Positions 10,901 through 22,700 of a DNA stretch of 23,667 bases are shown here, one piece after another (the first letter of the stretch is position 1; each line of letters opens with the position of its first letter). The notes under the pieces are model-generated. The model saw only the letters and a list, made by a program, of their open reading frames with translations, ran no database searches and was not told the origin of the DNA. This DNA is from Saprolegnia diclina VS20 (taxonomy: Eukaryota > Oomycota > Saprolegniomycetes > Saprolegniales > Saprolegniaceae). The translations under genes and the position numbers were made by a program. The DNA lies in the NCBI RefSeq assembly GCF_000281045.1, contig NW_008246194.1, positions 36,039 to 59,705 on the forward strand. The letters run 5' to 3'.

Positions 10901-12916
10901 CCTCACGTCGACACTAGGTACTTTACGACGGTGCCGCGTGTGCCACCGGCGCCGATGGCCGTCAAGGTGACTCCGACGACGATCCACCTCTCGTGGAACT
11001 CGTCGGCGTGGTACGACGCACAGCTCAAGGAGCTCCGAGCGGTGTTTGATGAAGCTGACGTCGACGGCAACGGCGAGATCTCGCGCGACGAGTTTATGGA
11101 GGAAATCGAAAAGCGCAAGCCGCGGTTGCTCGAGTTTCTTCAGAAGACGTCCGCGCCGACGTCGACCGAGGCCCCGGGCGTGCCGCTCAGCGTCTTTGAC
11201 GCGATCGAGACGAACGACAGCAACACGCTCAGCTGGACCGAGTTTGTTGCGATGTTCAACGGCCACCTCGACGACCTCCACCTCTTTGACGACGACGCCA
11301 AGTCGGTGGCGTCATCCAAAGTGTCGCGCAAGGCCAAGCCAACCGTCTCGAGCGGCTGTCGCTACGTCCTCAAGCAGTGCGTGCACGAGGCCGACGGACA
11401 GTACGAAGAGATCTACCGCGGCAGCAAGCCGTCGTTCTTCGTGCACGGCCTCACCCCCGGAACTGCGTACCAATTCCGCGTGCAAGCCATCAACGCCGAC
11501 GACCAAGCCTCGCTGCACAGCGCCCCGACGATCGTCAACACGCTCTTGCCAACGCCGGCGGCGCCGACAACGACCGATGTCGGGGTGACGGACGCCGTCG
11601 TGAGCTGGACGCCGGGTGACGCGACCGCCGGTGACAAGCGCAGCATCGCACTCAAAGGCAAAACCAACGTCCTCGACGACTCTGTGCACAAGCTTCTCAA
11701 AGAGTGGGCGAAAGAGACACCGGTGGACCACCCGGCCATCGACTTTGCGGGCAAGTTCCAGCGCTACGACCGTGACGGCAGCGGGTACTTGGAGCTGCCC
11801 GAGTTCAAGACGCTGCTCTCGGAGCTCGGCGTCACGCCGTCCGAGGAGCGGCTCGCCGCCTACATGGAGACGTTTGACACCAACAACGACGGCAAGATTT
11901 CGTTTGAAGAGTTCAAGGACTGGTGGACCAAGCCCGATGTCCAATATGTCCTCAAGCGCTCAGACGCCGGGCGCAGTGAGATGACCGCCGTGGTCTACCG
12001 CGGCACCGACAAAAGCTACCACGTGCGCGGGTTGGCGCCGAACGCCACGTACCTCTTCCGCCTCCGGCACGTCTCTTCCCATGCGTCGAGCAGTCTCAGC
12101 AGCGCGCTGTCGGTCTGTACGCTGCCAGAGGCGCCGTCGGCCGCCGGTGTCGTCGACGTCCTCGCGACCAAGGCGCGCGTCGTGTGGTACCCGAGTGCCA
12201 CGGGCGCGGCGCGGTACCTTCTCGAAGCCAAGTTTATCGAGTGCCTCACCGACACCAAGGTCGCCAAGCCCTCGGGCGACTGGACGCCAATGTACGAAGG
12301 ACCCGAGACCTCGACGACCCTCCTGGACCTGGTTCCCAACAGCGTCTACCGACTGCGCGTGCGCGCCGGCAACGCATCGCGGGCGTGGAGCAGCTACGGG
12401 CGCGTCACGCAGCTCTGCACGCTCCTCAAGGACCCGTCGCTGCGCCCGAGCAACGCGGTCGAGCGCTTCACCGTCGAGGTCGCGGGACCCGGGCGGCTCG
12501 TGCCCCACGACACGATCCTCTTTACCGAGCGGCTCGTTTTGCTCGAGGACGGGACGGCGGTCGAAGAGGACAAGCGCCGCGGCAAGTCGGGCAGGAGCGT
12601 CAAAGAGCCGCTCGAGTGCGTTGGCGAGCGCACGTTGGCGGCGCGTGTGACCGGTGTGGCGGAGGACGTGGCCCGGCGCTGCGTCCTGACCTTGGACGTG
12701 GTCTGGTGCACGGTGCAGGTCTACGAGAGCGGCAAGAAGGAAGGCGCAATGAAGCAAGTTGCACTCGCGTCAACGCTGCAAACGGACGCCAAGCTCTCGC
12801 GGTTCGAAAAGTCGATCCTCAAGTACGAGGCCTTCCGCCTCCCGTGGCTCGACGAGGGCGCCCGCTGTGCCAGCGCATGGGTCGCCACGACAGGCTTTCT
12901 CGACGAGGCGACGTAG
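7970..12916 (+). CDS. Large EF-hand and fibronectin type III protein with nested domains
   Basis: Four exons: 7970-8884, 8934-9212, 9258-10876, 10918-12916; about 1603 residues. The first 60 residues are acidic and polar. Residues 108-141 hold eight cysteines in CxC/CxxC spacing (possible metal site). Residues 398-700 are mostly helical and charged, ending in a canonical EF loop DSNGDGAITIKE (about 695). FN3-1 spans about 831-945, with the YHYVVTNLLPNTKYAMRLRA signature. FN3-2 starts about 946; after its LSW strand an EF-hand pair is inserted (loop DVDGNGEISRDE plus a weaker one), and FN3 resumes at YVLK near 1086. FN3-3 (about 1151) repeats this with loops DRDGSGYLELPE and DTNNDGKISFEE before YVLK near 1280. 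FN3-4 covers about 1341-1440. The last 160 residues are unrecognised. No signal peptide or TM helix was seen, so it is probably an intracellular calcium-responsive scaffold (inference). Confidence 0.85.
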
Positions 12917-12950
12917 GATAATGGAAGCATGTTGACGCATATGGCTATCG

Positions 12951-13382
12951 CTACATGGGGCGGCGCAGCGCGTCGGCGTTGACGCGGTCGACGAGGACGC
13001 GGAGGTTGGTGTGGAAGAGGCTGCAGCGGATCGGCATCTCGAGCTCGTAGAAGGGGTTCTTGAGCACGTAGTCGGCGTAGATCTCGTAGATGCTGCGTAA
13101 GATGGCCTCGAGCTCGAGCGCGCCCATGCTCGGGAGGGCGGTCACGAAAAACTTGGTGCCCGTCAGCGCCTGGAAGCACTGCAGCCGGAACGCGTCGGTC
13201 TCCATGGACACGATGCCCTTGGAGAGGAGCGGCGCCGCGAGGCCGGCGATGGCGTGGATGCTGTGGAAGGTCGAGCCTAGGCGCAGGTGGTCGTTCGCGT
13301 TGAGCTTGGGCGCCTCCGCCGAGAGGTCCTCGTGGTAGATGAGCCCGCCGGCCTTGTTGATCACGTACAGCGAAAGCAGCAT
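12951..13382 (-). CDS. TRAPPC4: TRAPP complex subunit 4 (Trs23/sybindin family)
   Basis: Intronless, 143 residues. The protein reads LYVINKAGGLIYHED, then GSTFHSIHAIAGLAAPLL, ETDAFRLQCFQALTGTKFFV, and LRSIYEIYADYVLKNPFYELEMPIRCSLF. These are the strongly conserved blocks of TRAPPC4, a longin-like core subunit of the TRAPP tether and Rab1/Ypt1 exchange factor at the ER-Golgi and Golgi. Animal and yeast members are about 219 residues because of a PDZ-like insertion after the first strands. Here the protein passes directly from APKLNANDHLRLG to the helix, as in plant-type short forms, so nothing is missing from the core. The chosen Met lies two residues before the conserved LYV. The stop faces the stop of the EF-hand/FN3 gene 34 bases away, and the 5' end shares a promoter region with the channel gene. 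Confidence 0.95.
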   Translation of the reverse strand: MLLSLYVINKAGGLIYHEDLSAEAPKLNANDHLRLGSTFHSIHAIAGLAAPLLSKGIVSMETDAFRLQCFQALTGTKFFVTALPSMGALELEAILRSIYEIYADYVLKNPFYELEMPIRCSLFHTNLRVLVDRVNADALRRPM

Positions 13383-13395
13383 CTCGGGTTCTGAC

Positions 13396-13415
13396 GTTTT
13401 TCACACGTGAAAAAC
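13396..13415. repeat. Perfect inverted repeat containing CACGTG
   Basis: GTTTTTCAC-AC-GTGAAAAAC: nine-base arms, two-base spacer, with a CACGTG E-box/G-box core offset within it. It lies 14 bases upstream of the TRAPPC4 ATG. Its position in a divergent promoter suggests a site for a dimeric factor (bHLH or bZIP type), or a leader hairpin if transcription starts upstream. Confidence 0.75.
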
Positions 13416-13602
13416 ACCATTTGCCACGAATTCGCCTAAAAAGTACCTACTGTACGTGGCACGCGCACCGCGCGACTCGGGATTCCTGAACCTGCGACGC
13501 CCGAGCACTTGAGCAGCGAGTGGGCGGTACCTCTCGCGCAGGCTCGGCACGTCGCTTGCGGCTTCGCGACGCTCGCGAGACGCGTCGATCGGCGAGGAGA
13601 CG

Positions 13603-13620
13603 CGAACGGTCAACCGTTCG
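13603..13620. repeat. Perfect inverted repeat with MYB-like half sites
   Basis: CGAACGGT-CA-ACCGTTCG: eight-base arms around a two-base spacer. Each arm contains AACGG, the core bound by MYB-type factors. It lies in the divergent promoter, 144 bases before the chosen channel ATG. Confidence 0.7.
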
Positions 13621-13763
13621 TTCGCAGCGGTTTGGTCGATGCACAAACCCGAGAGAGATATATCAAAGAACTTATATTGTTGGGGCGACAGATCGATTCG
13701 AGGATATTGATTCTTCGAACAAGTGGCCTTTCGGGTGGGAGGTTTTGGATATTGTGGCGGGAG

Positions 13764-16700
13764 ATGCAGCGCTTCACGAGCAAGCGGCGCAACCTCAACG
13801 TCGACGCGACGCTCGCGGCCGCGACGCTCGGCGAGTCGCCGCTCTCTTCACCGCTGCGAAAAGAGCAGCACCGACCTTCCGCGCACACGCCGCTCTCGCC
13901 CAACGGTCTCTTGTCGCCGCGCAACCTGCCGGCGAGCTTAGACCGCGTCCCGAGCGAGTATGCGTCCAAAGCGACCTCGAGCCACGCAGGCGGCCACGGC
14001 TTTCTCGTCTACGGCGCGATCGTGTCGTGCTTGAGCATGGACCGCGGCGGCTTCCTCGCCGGCGACGGTCTCATCACGTCCGAGGTGCGACTCGAGGGTC
14101 TCGTGCAGAGCTTAAAAGCCACGGTCGAGCTCGTTGACGCGCAGCTCACCGACCCGGGGGGTCAACGGGACGTCTATGTTGTCGCGTGCCACACCAAGGA
14201 CTGCCTCTTTGAAGTACGTCAGTTGCCCGCTCGAATGGTTTGAAGACGGCGCGTAGGTGCTGCCCAAGATGGCGTACGAAGCCACCGCGGCGTTCGAGGA
14301 AGCCAAGGCATCCGAGGATGCGAGCACGACGTCGACCGGGTTCTCGGACGCCTTCTCCGATCTCAAGTTCAAGAGCGAGTCGGAGCTCCGGCTCAACGCC
14401 AACGTCTACGACAAGCTGCACGGAACGCGCGTCAAGTACGGCCAGGTACGCTCGCTTCCATAGCATCGGCTCAGCTCAAAGACCAGACGGTGCAACTGCG
14501 GCACATCAAGACGGGCAAGTACATAACCATGCAGCCAACAAGGGACAAGGAGACCCTCGAGGTACCTGCTCTCTGCAGACAAACCGTGTTGTATCCCGTG
14601 GAATTAGGTGGTCTTGTCGGACGGCGCGGCGGCGTGCCATCTCACATTGCTACCGCGCTTCAAGCTTCGAAAGACTGGCGAGTCTGTCCAGCTCATGGAC
14701 CAAGTACGATATTCGCTTCTGGTCCTGGACGGAACCAGATGTGGTGCGTTGACTAGATTGTGCTTGCGGCGATGCACAAGGCGCAGCGATTCTCGATGCA
14801 TGTTTCGACCCGCAGCGCCATTGACGGCGCGTCGACGCTCGTGCACGCGTCCGTGTCGCACTCGTCCCAGTGGCGCCTATCGCCCTACGACCACTCGGAG
14901 AAGGACGTCTCGAGCGCAACGACGTACCAGCCCGACACGAGCCGCGGACTTCGATCCGGGCTGTGCATTCGACTGCTGCACTTGGAAACGAGCGCGTGGC
15001 TGGGCTGCGGCGGTGGCGCCGTGCACCTTCGAGCCGAGTCGAGTGCCACATCCGACGCGTCCGACACCAACTCGCCCCTCGTACTGCATGTCCTTATATG
15101 CTACGTCAGCTCAAATGCCTCCTAGTTGTCACCCGAAACGCTGTGGGAAGTCGAAAAGAGCTGCTTCCTCGACGGTGGCCTCTTGCACTGGACCGACAGC
15201 GTGTGCCTTCGTCACGTCCTTACCGGCCAGTACTTGCACGTGGAGAACACGGAGGCAGGGCTCCGAGTGGCCACGAACCCGGTGCCGCAGTCGTCGTACA
15301 TTCTACGCCCCACGACGCTGGTTAACCCGCGGTACGATGTCGTTGTCAACTACATTGTCCCTACGCCGTATATGGCGTAGGTACCCCATTGGTCACAAGA
15401 GCGCGGTGCTGCTCCAGCACGCGCAGACGCTCACCTACCTGCACACGCGAAGCAGCGCCCATCTGCACGTCTCGTCGCCTCTCGTGACACTCTTGACGCC
15501 GCAAGACGAAGACGCGTTCAAGATCGTGTCTGTCTCGTCCACGGAGCTCCACGATACGCTGCGGCTGCTCGCCTACCGTACGCTCTGCGAGAGCTTCATC
15601 GCGAGCTTTGCCAGCGCGTCGGGCGGGGACCCGCGCTTGGACGACGTCGAGCGCGTTCTGAGCCAGCTCAACACGTTTACGTTTCTCGACACGCAGACGC
15701 CCGACCACGTACTATGGCTGCGGCAGACGCTCCTGCACCGGCACCAGTTTGTGCCGCTGCTCACGCGGATGCTCGAGGCGCCGTTCGCAGCGTACGGCGG
15801 TCCGTTCTCAATCGACTACGTCTGCGGGTTCCAGCCCACCGACGAGCCGAGCGACGGCCTCGAAGCTCTGCCCAACACCAACGGCTTTCGGTCGCCTGGG
15901 GGCGGGCGCTCAAGCTCTGGTGTCGCGCCGCCACCCCCGCCCGTCGATATGAGGCTGTTGCCTCTGTTTCAATGGCCGCCGACTGCGATGCGGCAGCTGC
16001 ACCACGTGCTCTGCGCGATCAACATCCTCTTGTTTCGCATGTTCTACAGCAGCAAAACGTCCGACACGTCGGCGTGCCGGCATGCCATGCCCGTCCTGCT
16101 CGCGCTCCTCGGACATGGGTTCAAGGCGTCGGTGCCGCTCTCATATTTGATCCAAGAGAAGTTCCACCTCTCCGAGTCGTTTGCGTCCTTCTCCGCGATC
16201 GTCCGCAACTTCTTTGATCTGATTCGGCGCCACGGCAAGGCGATGCGGTACCTGCAGTTCCTTGTCGTGCTCTGCTCGGCCAACGGCCACGCAGTCCCCA
16301 AGGTCCAGGAAAAAATCTGCGAGCTGCTCTTCAACCCGAGCCACGGCTACTCGGACGCCGTCCTCGTGCACACGCGCCCGACGCCATCGGGCCTCGAGCT
16401 CTGCGTCGACGCGAGCGCGGACCAGTGGGTCTCGCTCAGCACGTTCTTTGACGACTACTATAGCCACAAGTCGCATGCGACGCTCGCCCCGTACTTTTAC
16501 GGCCTCCTGCAGCTTTACTGCGCGCTCTGTATGGACCGCAACTACACGTGCATTCGGTGCTTGGCCGGCAGCTTTCCGCGCGCGAGTCTCTTGGCGTGCG
16601 TGCAAGACGCTGCGCTCTCGCGGTCGATCCGCGCGGTGCTTCTGAACCTCCTCGTCGCGCTGCACCTGGACTGCGAGCCGCAGACGCCGCTGCCGAGCCC

Positions 16701-19700
16701 CAACTACACGCGTATCTGGAAAGAGGTGTTGTTGCACCAAGACAAGCTCCCGGTCGCGCGAGATGGCATGTACTCTGCCGACGACTGGGCCTTCTTTGGG
16801 CAGCTCCAGTCGCTCGCGATGACGTACTTTCGCAAGCAAAATGGACTCGTCATCATCACCGAGGCGGCACAGAACGACCTGACGTTAGCGTTTGTCCGGC
16901 TGTGTAAAAAAATGGTGGCGTTCGGGCTCTTTCGGTCGATCGCTGAACTCGGCGCGCTTGTGCTGGAGCTGGTCAAGCTCCTCGACAGCCGCACCGACTA
17001 CTGGTACCGGCCGTCGACCAAGTCGCATCGGGAGTTGGTCGACCCCACCGAGGTGATCGTGTCGCCCACCTTCTTCCACCGGTCGTCCGAGTCGACGCGC
17101 TTTGACCTCCAGGCGCAGAACGCCATCATCCAGCAAACCGAGGGCGGCCAAGCCATTCGGCGGGCGTCGCTCGAGCCCGCGCGTCTCGCAACAAAGAAGT
17201 CCCTCGAGTACACTGCGTCTATATCGCATGCGGTGCGACTCATGGGTGCTGTAGGCCAGCGTCCCCGCGCCGGCGTCGACGGTCGACCAACGCGCCCAAG
17301 CTCAAGGCGCCCGTGGAGCCTCCGATGAAGACCAAGTTCCAAATGACCGACCTCACGCAAGTGCTCATGGAGATCAAGGACGACATTTGCGCGACACTGC
17401 TGCTTGTTGACGCGCTCCGCCTCGACGCGCAGATCTCGACGGTGCTCGTGACGCTGGCGACCGAGCCGCCGTTCCACGCCCCCCGGTGGCGCCGAAGCGC
17501 GTCCAAGCCCCTCTCGACGCTGGCGCGCTCGATGTTTGAGACACCGAACCTTCGCTGCCGCTACAGCCTCTCGGAGCTCGCGCACCGACCGATCGACACG
17601 ATCTTGCTGCAAGCGCTAATGTACGAGCACCCGCCGCTGGTGTCCAAGGCGCTCGAGCTGCTCATGCAGCAGTTCAACCAGCACGAGCAGGTGACGAAAG
17701 CACTCGCCAACGTCCTCCTCCTCGTCAACGACGCGACCGTCGGCATCTACAGCCAGCTCCAAGCCGACGTGCAGCGATTGTGCCATTTCGCCGAGACGAC
17801 CGAAGTCTGGATGAACCTCACGTCAACCGACGATTTCAATGTGGCGACCTCGGTCACGGGCCTTCTCACCTCCTTTACGGCGCTTCTGCAGTCGTCTGGG
17901 ATCGTGCCCGAGATCCGGGAGCGCCGCCACAGCCTCACCATTGGGCCGCCAAAGCCGGCGACGCATTCAGCGAGTGCGCATCAAGTCGAAGTCCGGCGCC
18001 TTCTCCGTAATCTCAACGCCATGCAGACGATCTTCGACATGCTGCGGGACGGCAACCACTTTTTCAAGAGCCATTTTCCGTCCGTTCTAGGGGATGCAAG
18101 CCGAGCGACAAGTCCGACGGCGCACGCGACGTCGAGCTTTAGCCGCCCGCAGCAGCAGGCCGCGCTGCGTCCCGTCTTTGTCGAAGCGCTGCGCTTCTTC
18201 TACGCGTTTGGCGCGGCCAACAGCATGAATGTATCGCTGCTCGCCGAGCACACGCTGGCGCTTCTAGACCTCGTCGAGGAACTCGAAGAGGCGCAAGACG
18301 TACTGACGCTCATCTACGGCAGCAGCGAACCCCTCTGCAAAACAGTTCCCGTCAAAGTCCTCCAGCACTTTCTCGATCTCTGGCGCGTCGAGCTCGAGGT
18401 GCACCAGCAGCCCAAAGGGCGGTACGTTCACGCCCTCGAAGCGCTCGTCCGCGTCGGGGACGCGCCCGTGCCCGAGAACCAGCTCGTCGTTCTTCTCGAG
18501 CTTGTCAAGCCCGAGGTCGGGTACCTCCAGCTACTTAGCGCCTCGCCCGCCGGGTTTCTCACTCTCCTCGCCGAGACCAAGGTCGAGCCGAGCACGGAGC
18601 GAGACGCGGTCGTGACCTACCACCTCGACGTGCTGCACTTGCTCGCGTCCTGTGCTTTGGGAAATGACGCACGGCTCAAAGACCTCTGCGCGTCGATCCT
18701 GTCGCTCGACTCGCTTCTGAGCCTTCTGCACGTGGCGGCGTCGACCTGCGTCGGCAGTCTCCACGAGCATCCGTGGCTCGGCAATGTCGCCATGGCGCTT
18801 GCTCGGTTTCTGAAGGAAGTCTACTTGACCTCGGAGGCGCCACCGTGGTCGCAGCAGCCGCAAGCCACCCACGATCAGATCGTAACGACGCTCGACACGC
18901 TGTTCGTCGAATGTATTGCGCAGTCTCTAGTCGATTGATGGACTTAATTTCGACTGACTAGACACGTTTGCGCACCTCTGCTGCCTCCAGCAGAGGGACG
19001 CCGCCGCGCTGACACCGCCGCAGGCACATGTCGTGTACGACGGCGGGCGTATCTGGGTCGACGTGGCGTCGGCGTCTTACAAGAAGCTGGCGACTGACGA
19101 TCCGCCGTACGAGTCGCACCTTCTCACGTTGCTGCTGCCGGCGCTGCAAGCGTGCGTAGTCGAGCTCTCGGCTCCTGCGTCCGTGCTCATCTCCCTCTAC
19201 GAGACGCTGTTCTCGCTGCTCTCGACAGCCGTGACGGCCACGACGTTTGCGCAGCTCTCTCCGTCCGACCAAGACGCTCTCCTCGCCGCCGCACGGGTCC
19301 TCGACAAGCTTGCGTCGGCCCAGAACGACCCGAGCGCCCTTGAAAACCTCGCGTACGAAGCGTCGGCGCGCCCCAAGCGGCCGTACTTGGGCCAGAACCG
19401 CGTACTGCGCTCGATTGTGCTTGGCGAAGCAAGCGCCAGAGAGACCCTTCGGGCGCTCTACGACCAGCTGCAGCACCCAGACGCAGCGATGGCCTCACCG
19501 CCGAGAACGTCGCTGACAGCGCGGCCCAAAGACGCGCTGCACGTCTCGCGCTCGTCGCCCACCAAAGGGCTTGGACCGCTGCGACAGGCCACGACGCCGT
19601 TGTCACCACCGTCGCCGGTGAAATCGCCGGCGCCACATTCGCGCTGGCAATCGTCGCTCGCGCGGTGTCGGCAGTTTTTGTCGCTGTCACCTCTGGACGC

Positions 19701-22700
19701 CGGGTGCGCCACGGCTTGCAAAAAGAGAGGTTGTCATGATTGCTGAGTAGGTGGGACGGCGCCAAGCATGGCGGGATGGTACCGGTGGTCGCAAGTGAAG
19801 ACGGTACGGTCCTCGACACGTTTCTAGCGCTCGTCAAAGCGGACCCCGAGACCCAAGTCGCACGGTCGGCAGAGCTGCACGCGATGATGCAGCGCATCTT
19901 GCACTTGGAGGACGCTCTTCGCGACGAAGCCGAGTCGATTTCGGATGTCCCCAAGTCGTCCTTGACCTTTGATGACGTCATCCTCAAGCTCATCGAGCAC
20001 TTCAAGGTACACTCGTACTCGACGGCGACGACGCAAACCGAGTGTGTAGCTGCTCAAGCACGCCAAGTATGCCAAGATGAGCGTCGCTCTTCTCGACATC
20101 TTTTGGTATAGTCCCACACACAGACTGACTATAGACAAAACTGGTATGATAGTCAAATGATCAAGTCGCTCGAGCCGTCGCGACGCCATGCGATGCAGCA
20201 GAAGCTCGACAAGCTCGGCCTCACCGTGCTCGTGGTCAACATCATTAGCTCGACGACCGACAGAGTTGTCTTTGACCGCAGCATCGCCCTCGGCATCGCC
20301 CTACTCGACGGCATGAACGCCAAAGTACGTCGCCTCCTACGCTGATCCATGCAGCTAAACTGGACCAACTAGGTCCAAGAGAATTTTTACGCAACGTGGA
20401 CCGAGTCCAAAACGACCAAGTTCTTTGAGCGTCTCAAGCATCGAATGGACAGCGTGCGTCGACTCTCGTTGCCTCGTGCAAGAAGTGATGCGGGCGTAGG
20501 CGACGGACGAGGTCAAGACCGTCGCACAAGTGCCCGCGCTCGATGAGCTGCCCCGGCCCCACTCGATGGTCCTCCGGCTCTCGCACCAGGCGCGCAGCGG
20601 ACGTCTCGAGCCGGCCGACGACGCACCGTATGCGAGTATCGTAGCGATCTTTCGGTTCCTCCAGCTGCTCTGCGAGGGCCATTACCTCCATACGCAGCAG
20701 TATTTGCTCGCGCAAGGGAGCACTGTGAGCAGCATCAACCTCGTCGAAGCCACCACGTCGTTTCTTCTCGAGATCTACCCGAGCCTCAACAGCGCCAACG
20801 TGCTGTTGTTCAAGCAGCTCTTTGACACCATCACCGAGTTTTGCCAGGTATGTACTGCATTTTAGATGACGTTGCGACCACGCGGGGTAGGGTCCGTGTC
20901 ATGAAGCACAGGAGTGCGTCGCCAACTACAAGTTTATTTCGGTTGTCAACGAACTGCTGGTCGTGACGTCGCTTCCCGAGAGCGACGCGCGTCTGCACAT
21001 GCGGCAGCTCAAAGGCGCGATCGTGGTCTGCCTCCTGAGTCTCATTGAAGGTCGGACCGATGACATTATCCACGACCGGCTTGTCACCGAACTCAACTTT
21101 GACACGATCAAGGACAACGTGGTCGATGTCCACCGCTATTTTCAAGAGACGTACCACGTACGTCTTTGGCGTGGCTCGTCAGTATGGACAAGTCGTCTTC
21201 TAGGGTGTCTACGACGGCAACACGGCGTGCAGCACGGACGCATTTCTGGCATTGGGCTTCAACGTGCACATTCTGATCCAGCACCTCATGGAATACCAGC
21301 CGTCGCTCGGCAACACGCTCTTCCCCAAGCAGTCGGCGTCGCACTTGACGCAGGTCGAGCGGAGCTTTAGCCTCCTCACGTACGAGGCGTTCACGCGCTG
21401 GCTGAAAGCGACCGCGAACGCAGAGTTCGGATCGGGCTTGCAGCAAAAAGACGCGGCTTACGCAGTGGCGTACGCCTTCTTTGACGCCAAGTGCGCGCGC
21501 GTCGAGCTCGTGTGGCACCTTCGCGGCGTGCCGCATTTGGTGCAGATCTATTTTCCCATCCACCCGATCTGCTGCTGCGTCACGCAGCGTTCGAAAGACC
21601 GGCTCAAAACCCACATGCCATTGGATCCAAGCTCCAAGCTCAGCGCGTTTTTCGCCCACACGTCCAATTTACTGCACGAGATGGAGTACCAGAGCCAACT
21701 GCAGCAGCAGTTTCTGCTCGCGTGGCTGCTGCGCCAGACGCACCGCCTCCAAGTGCTCTCGTTCGTACTCGCCCTCCTCATCAACCTCCTTGTCGTCACG
21801 ACCTTGCGCGCTGACGCCAACACGTCGCAGCCGTACTCGGCCTGGCAGCGCGGCGCGACCACGGACGGACCTGGCATTGACGCGCTATTGACGGTCCTGG
21901 GGTCGATCCAAGTCGCGCTTTGCACCACCGTCTTTGTGCTCTACGCGGTGCACACGGTGCCGCTGCTCATCACGGAAGGCTGGCACGCCGAGAAACGCAA
22001 GCTCAAGAACACCATCGGTGGCACATCGACGCCGCACGCCCGCAGCGACGTCGACGCCGCCGAGTCGCTCCAGGACGTGGAGGACCTCCTGCGGCTTTTG
22101 GGCGACCGTGACGAAGACGTACGTGGCTATCTATTTTGGAGTTTTTTCAATGACTGGGGCTAGGTCCTGCGCACCAAGCAAGACCGGGTTCGCAACGTCG
22201 TCGTCTCAGTCCGGTTCCTTCTGCGGGACCCGCGGCTGGTGTACTATGGTCTTTTGGTCATGATCCCGGTGCTGGGCACCTATGTTCACGTGCAATTCTT
22301 CGCCTTTCACGTCCTCGACATTATCAACCGGTCCCAGGTACGAACTACAAAATTGTTTAAATTTCAGAAAAATCACAAAAATCATGAAAACTCAATCTAG
22401 GAGCTCAAAAACGTCCTCAAAGCCGTGGTGCTGCCGGGCAAGTCGCTTCTCCTCATCTTTGCCTTGTACTTGCTCCTCGTCTACATCTTTGCGACAATTG
22501 GGTTTTTCTACTTTCGGCCCGATTATACGCCAGAGACCATCGCCAACCCGAATGCACCGCAGCGCTGCAGCACGCTCTTCCTCTGCTTTCTCTCGTCCTT
22601 CGACTTGGCCTTCAAAAGCAACGGCGGCCTCGGCGGTTTCCTCCTGCCCCGGGCCCTCGGCACCGACCCGCTTGCGACGGGCCGTTTTGTGTACGCCGCT

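Larger units (their letters stand above)
13383..13763. promoter_or_regulatory. Divergent promoter between TRAPPC4 and the IP3R-like channel
   Basis: 381 bases separate the two head-to-head start codons. The interval contains two perfect inverted repeats (listed separately), two TCGCGA palindromes nine bases apart (13564-13569, 13573-13578), an ACGCGT (13580-13585), ACACCATTT (13413-13421) and an AT-rich patch near 13657-13680. Sequence from 13509 to 13763 is open in the channel frame, so part could encode an extended channel N-terminus, but it lacks the coding character seen after 13764. Confidence 0.55.

Noticed and set aside
13401-13646. Minus-strand open stretch upstream of TRAPPC4 that could be an extra exon
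   Set aside because: The TRAPPC4 N-terminus is already complete at the Met beside LYVINKAGG, and the stretch covers the palindromic promoter elements.
20106-20134. 29-base intron model in the channel gene ending at the first TAG
   Set aside because: It creates a stop codon at the junction (TG+A). The next TAG gives a 47-base intron (20106-20152) and keeps the frame, leading into the conserved KSLEP...QQKLDKLG segment.
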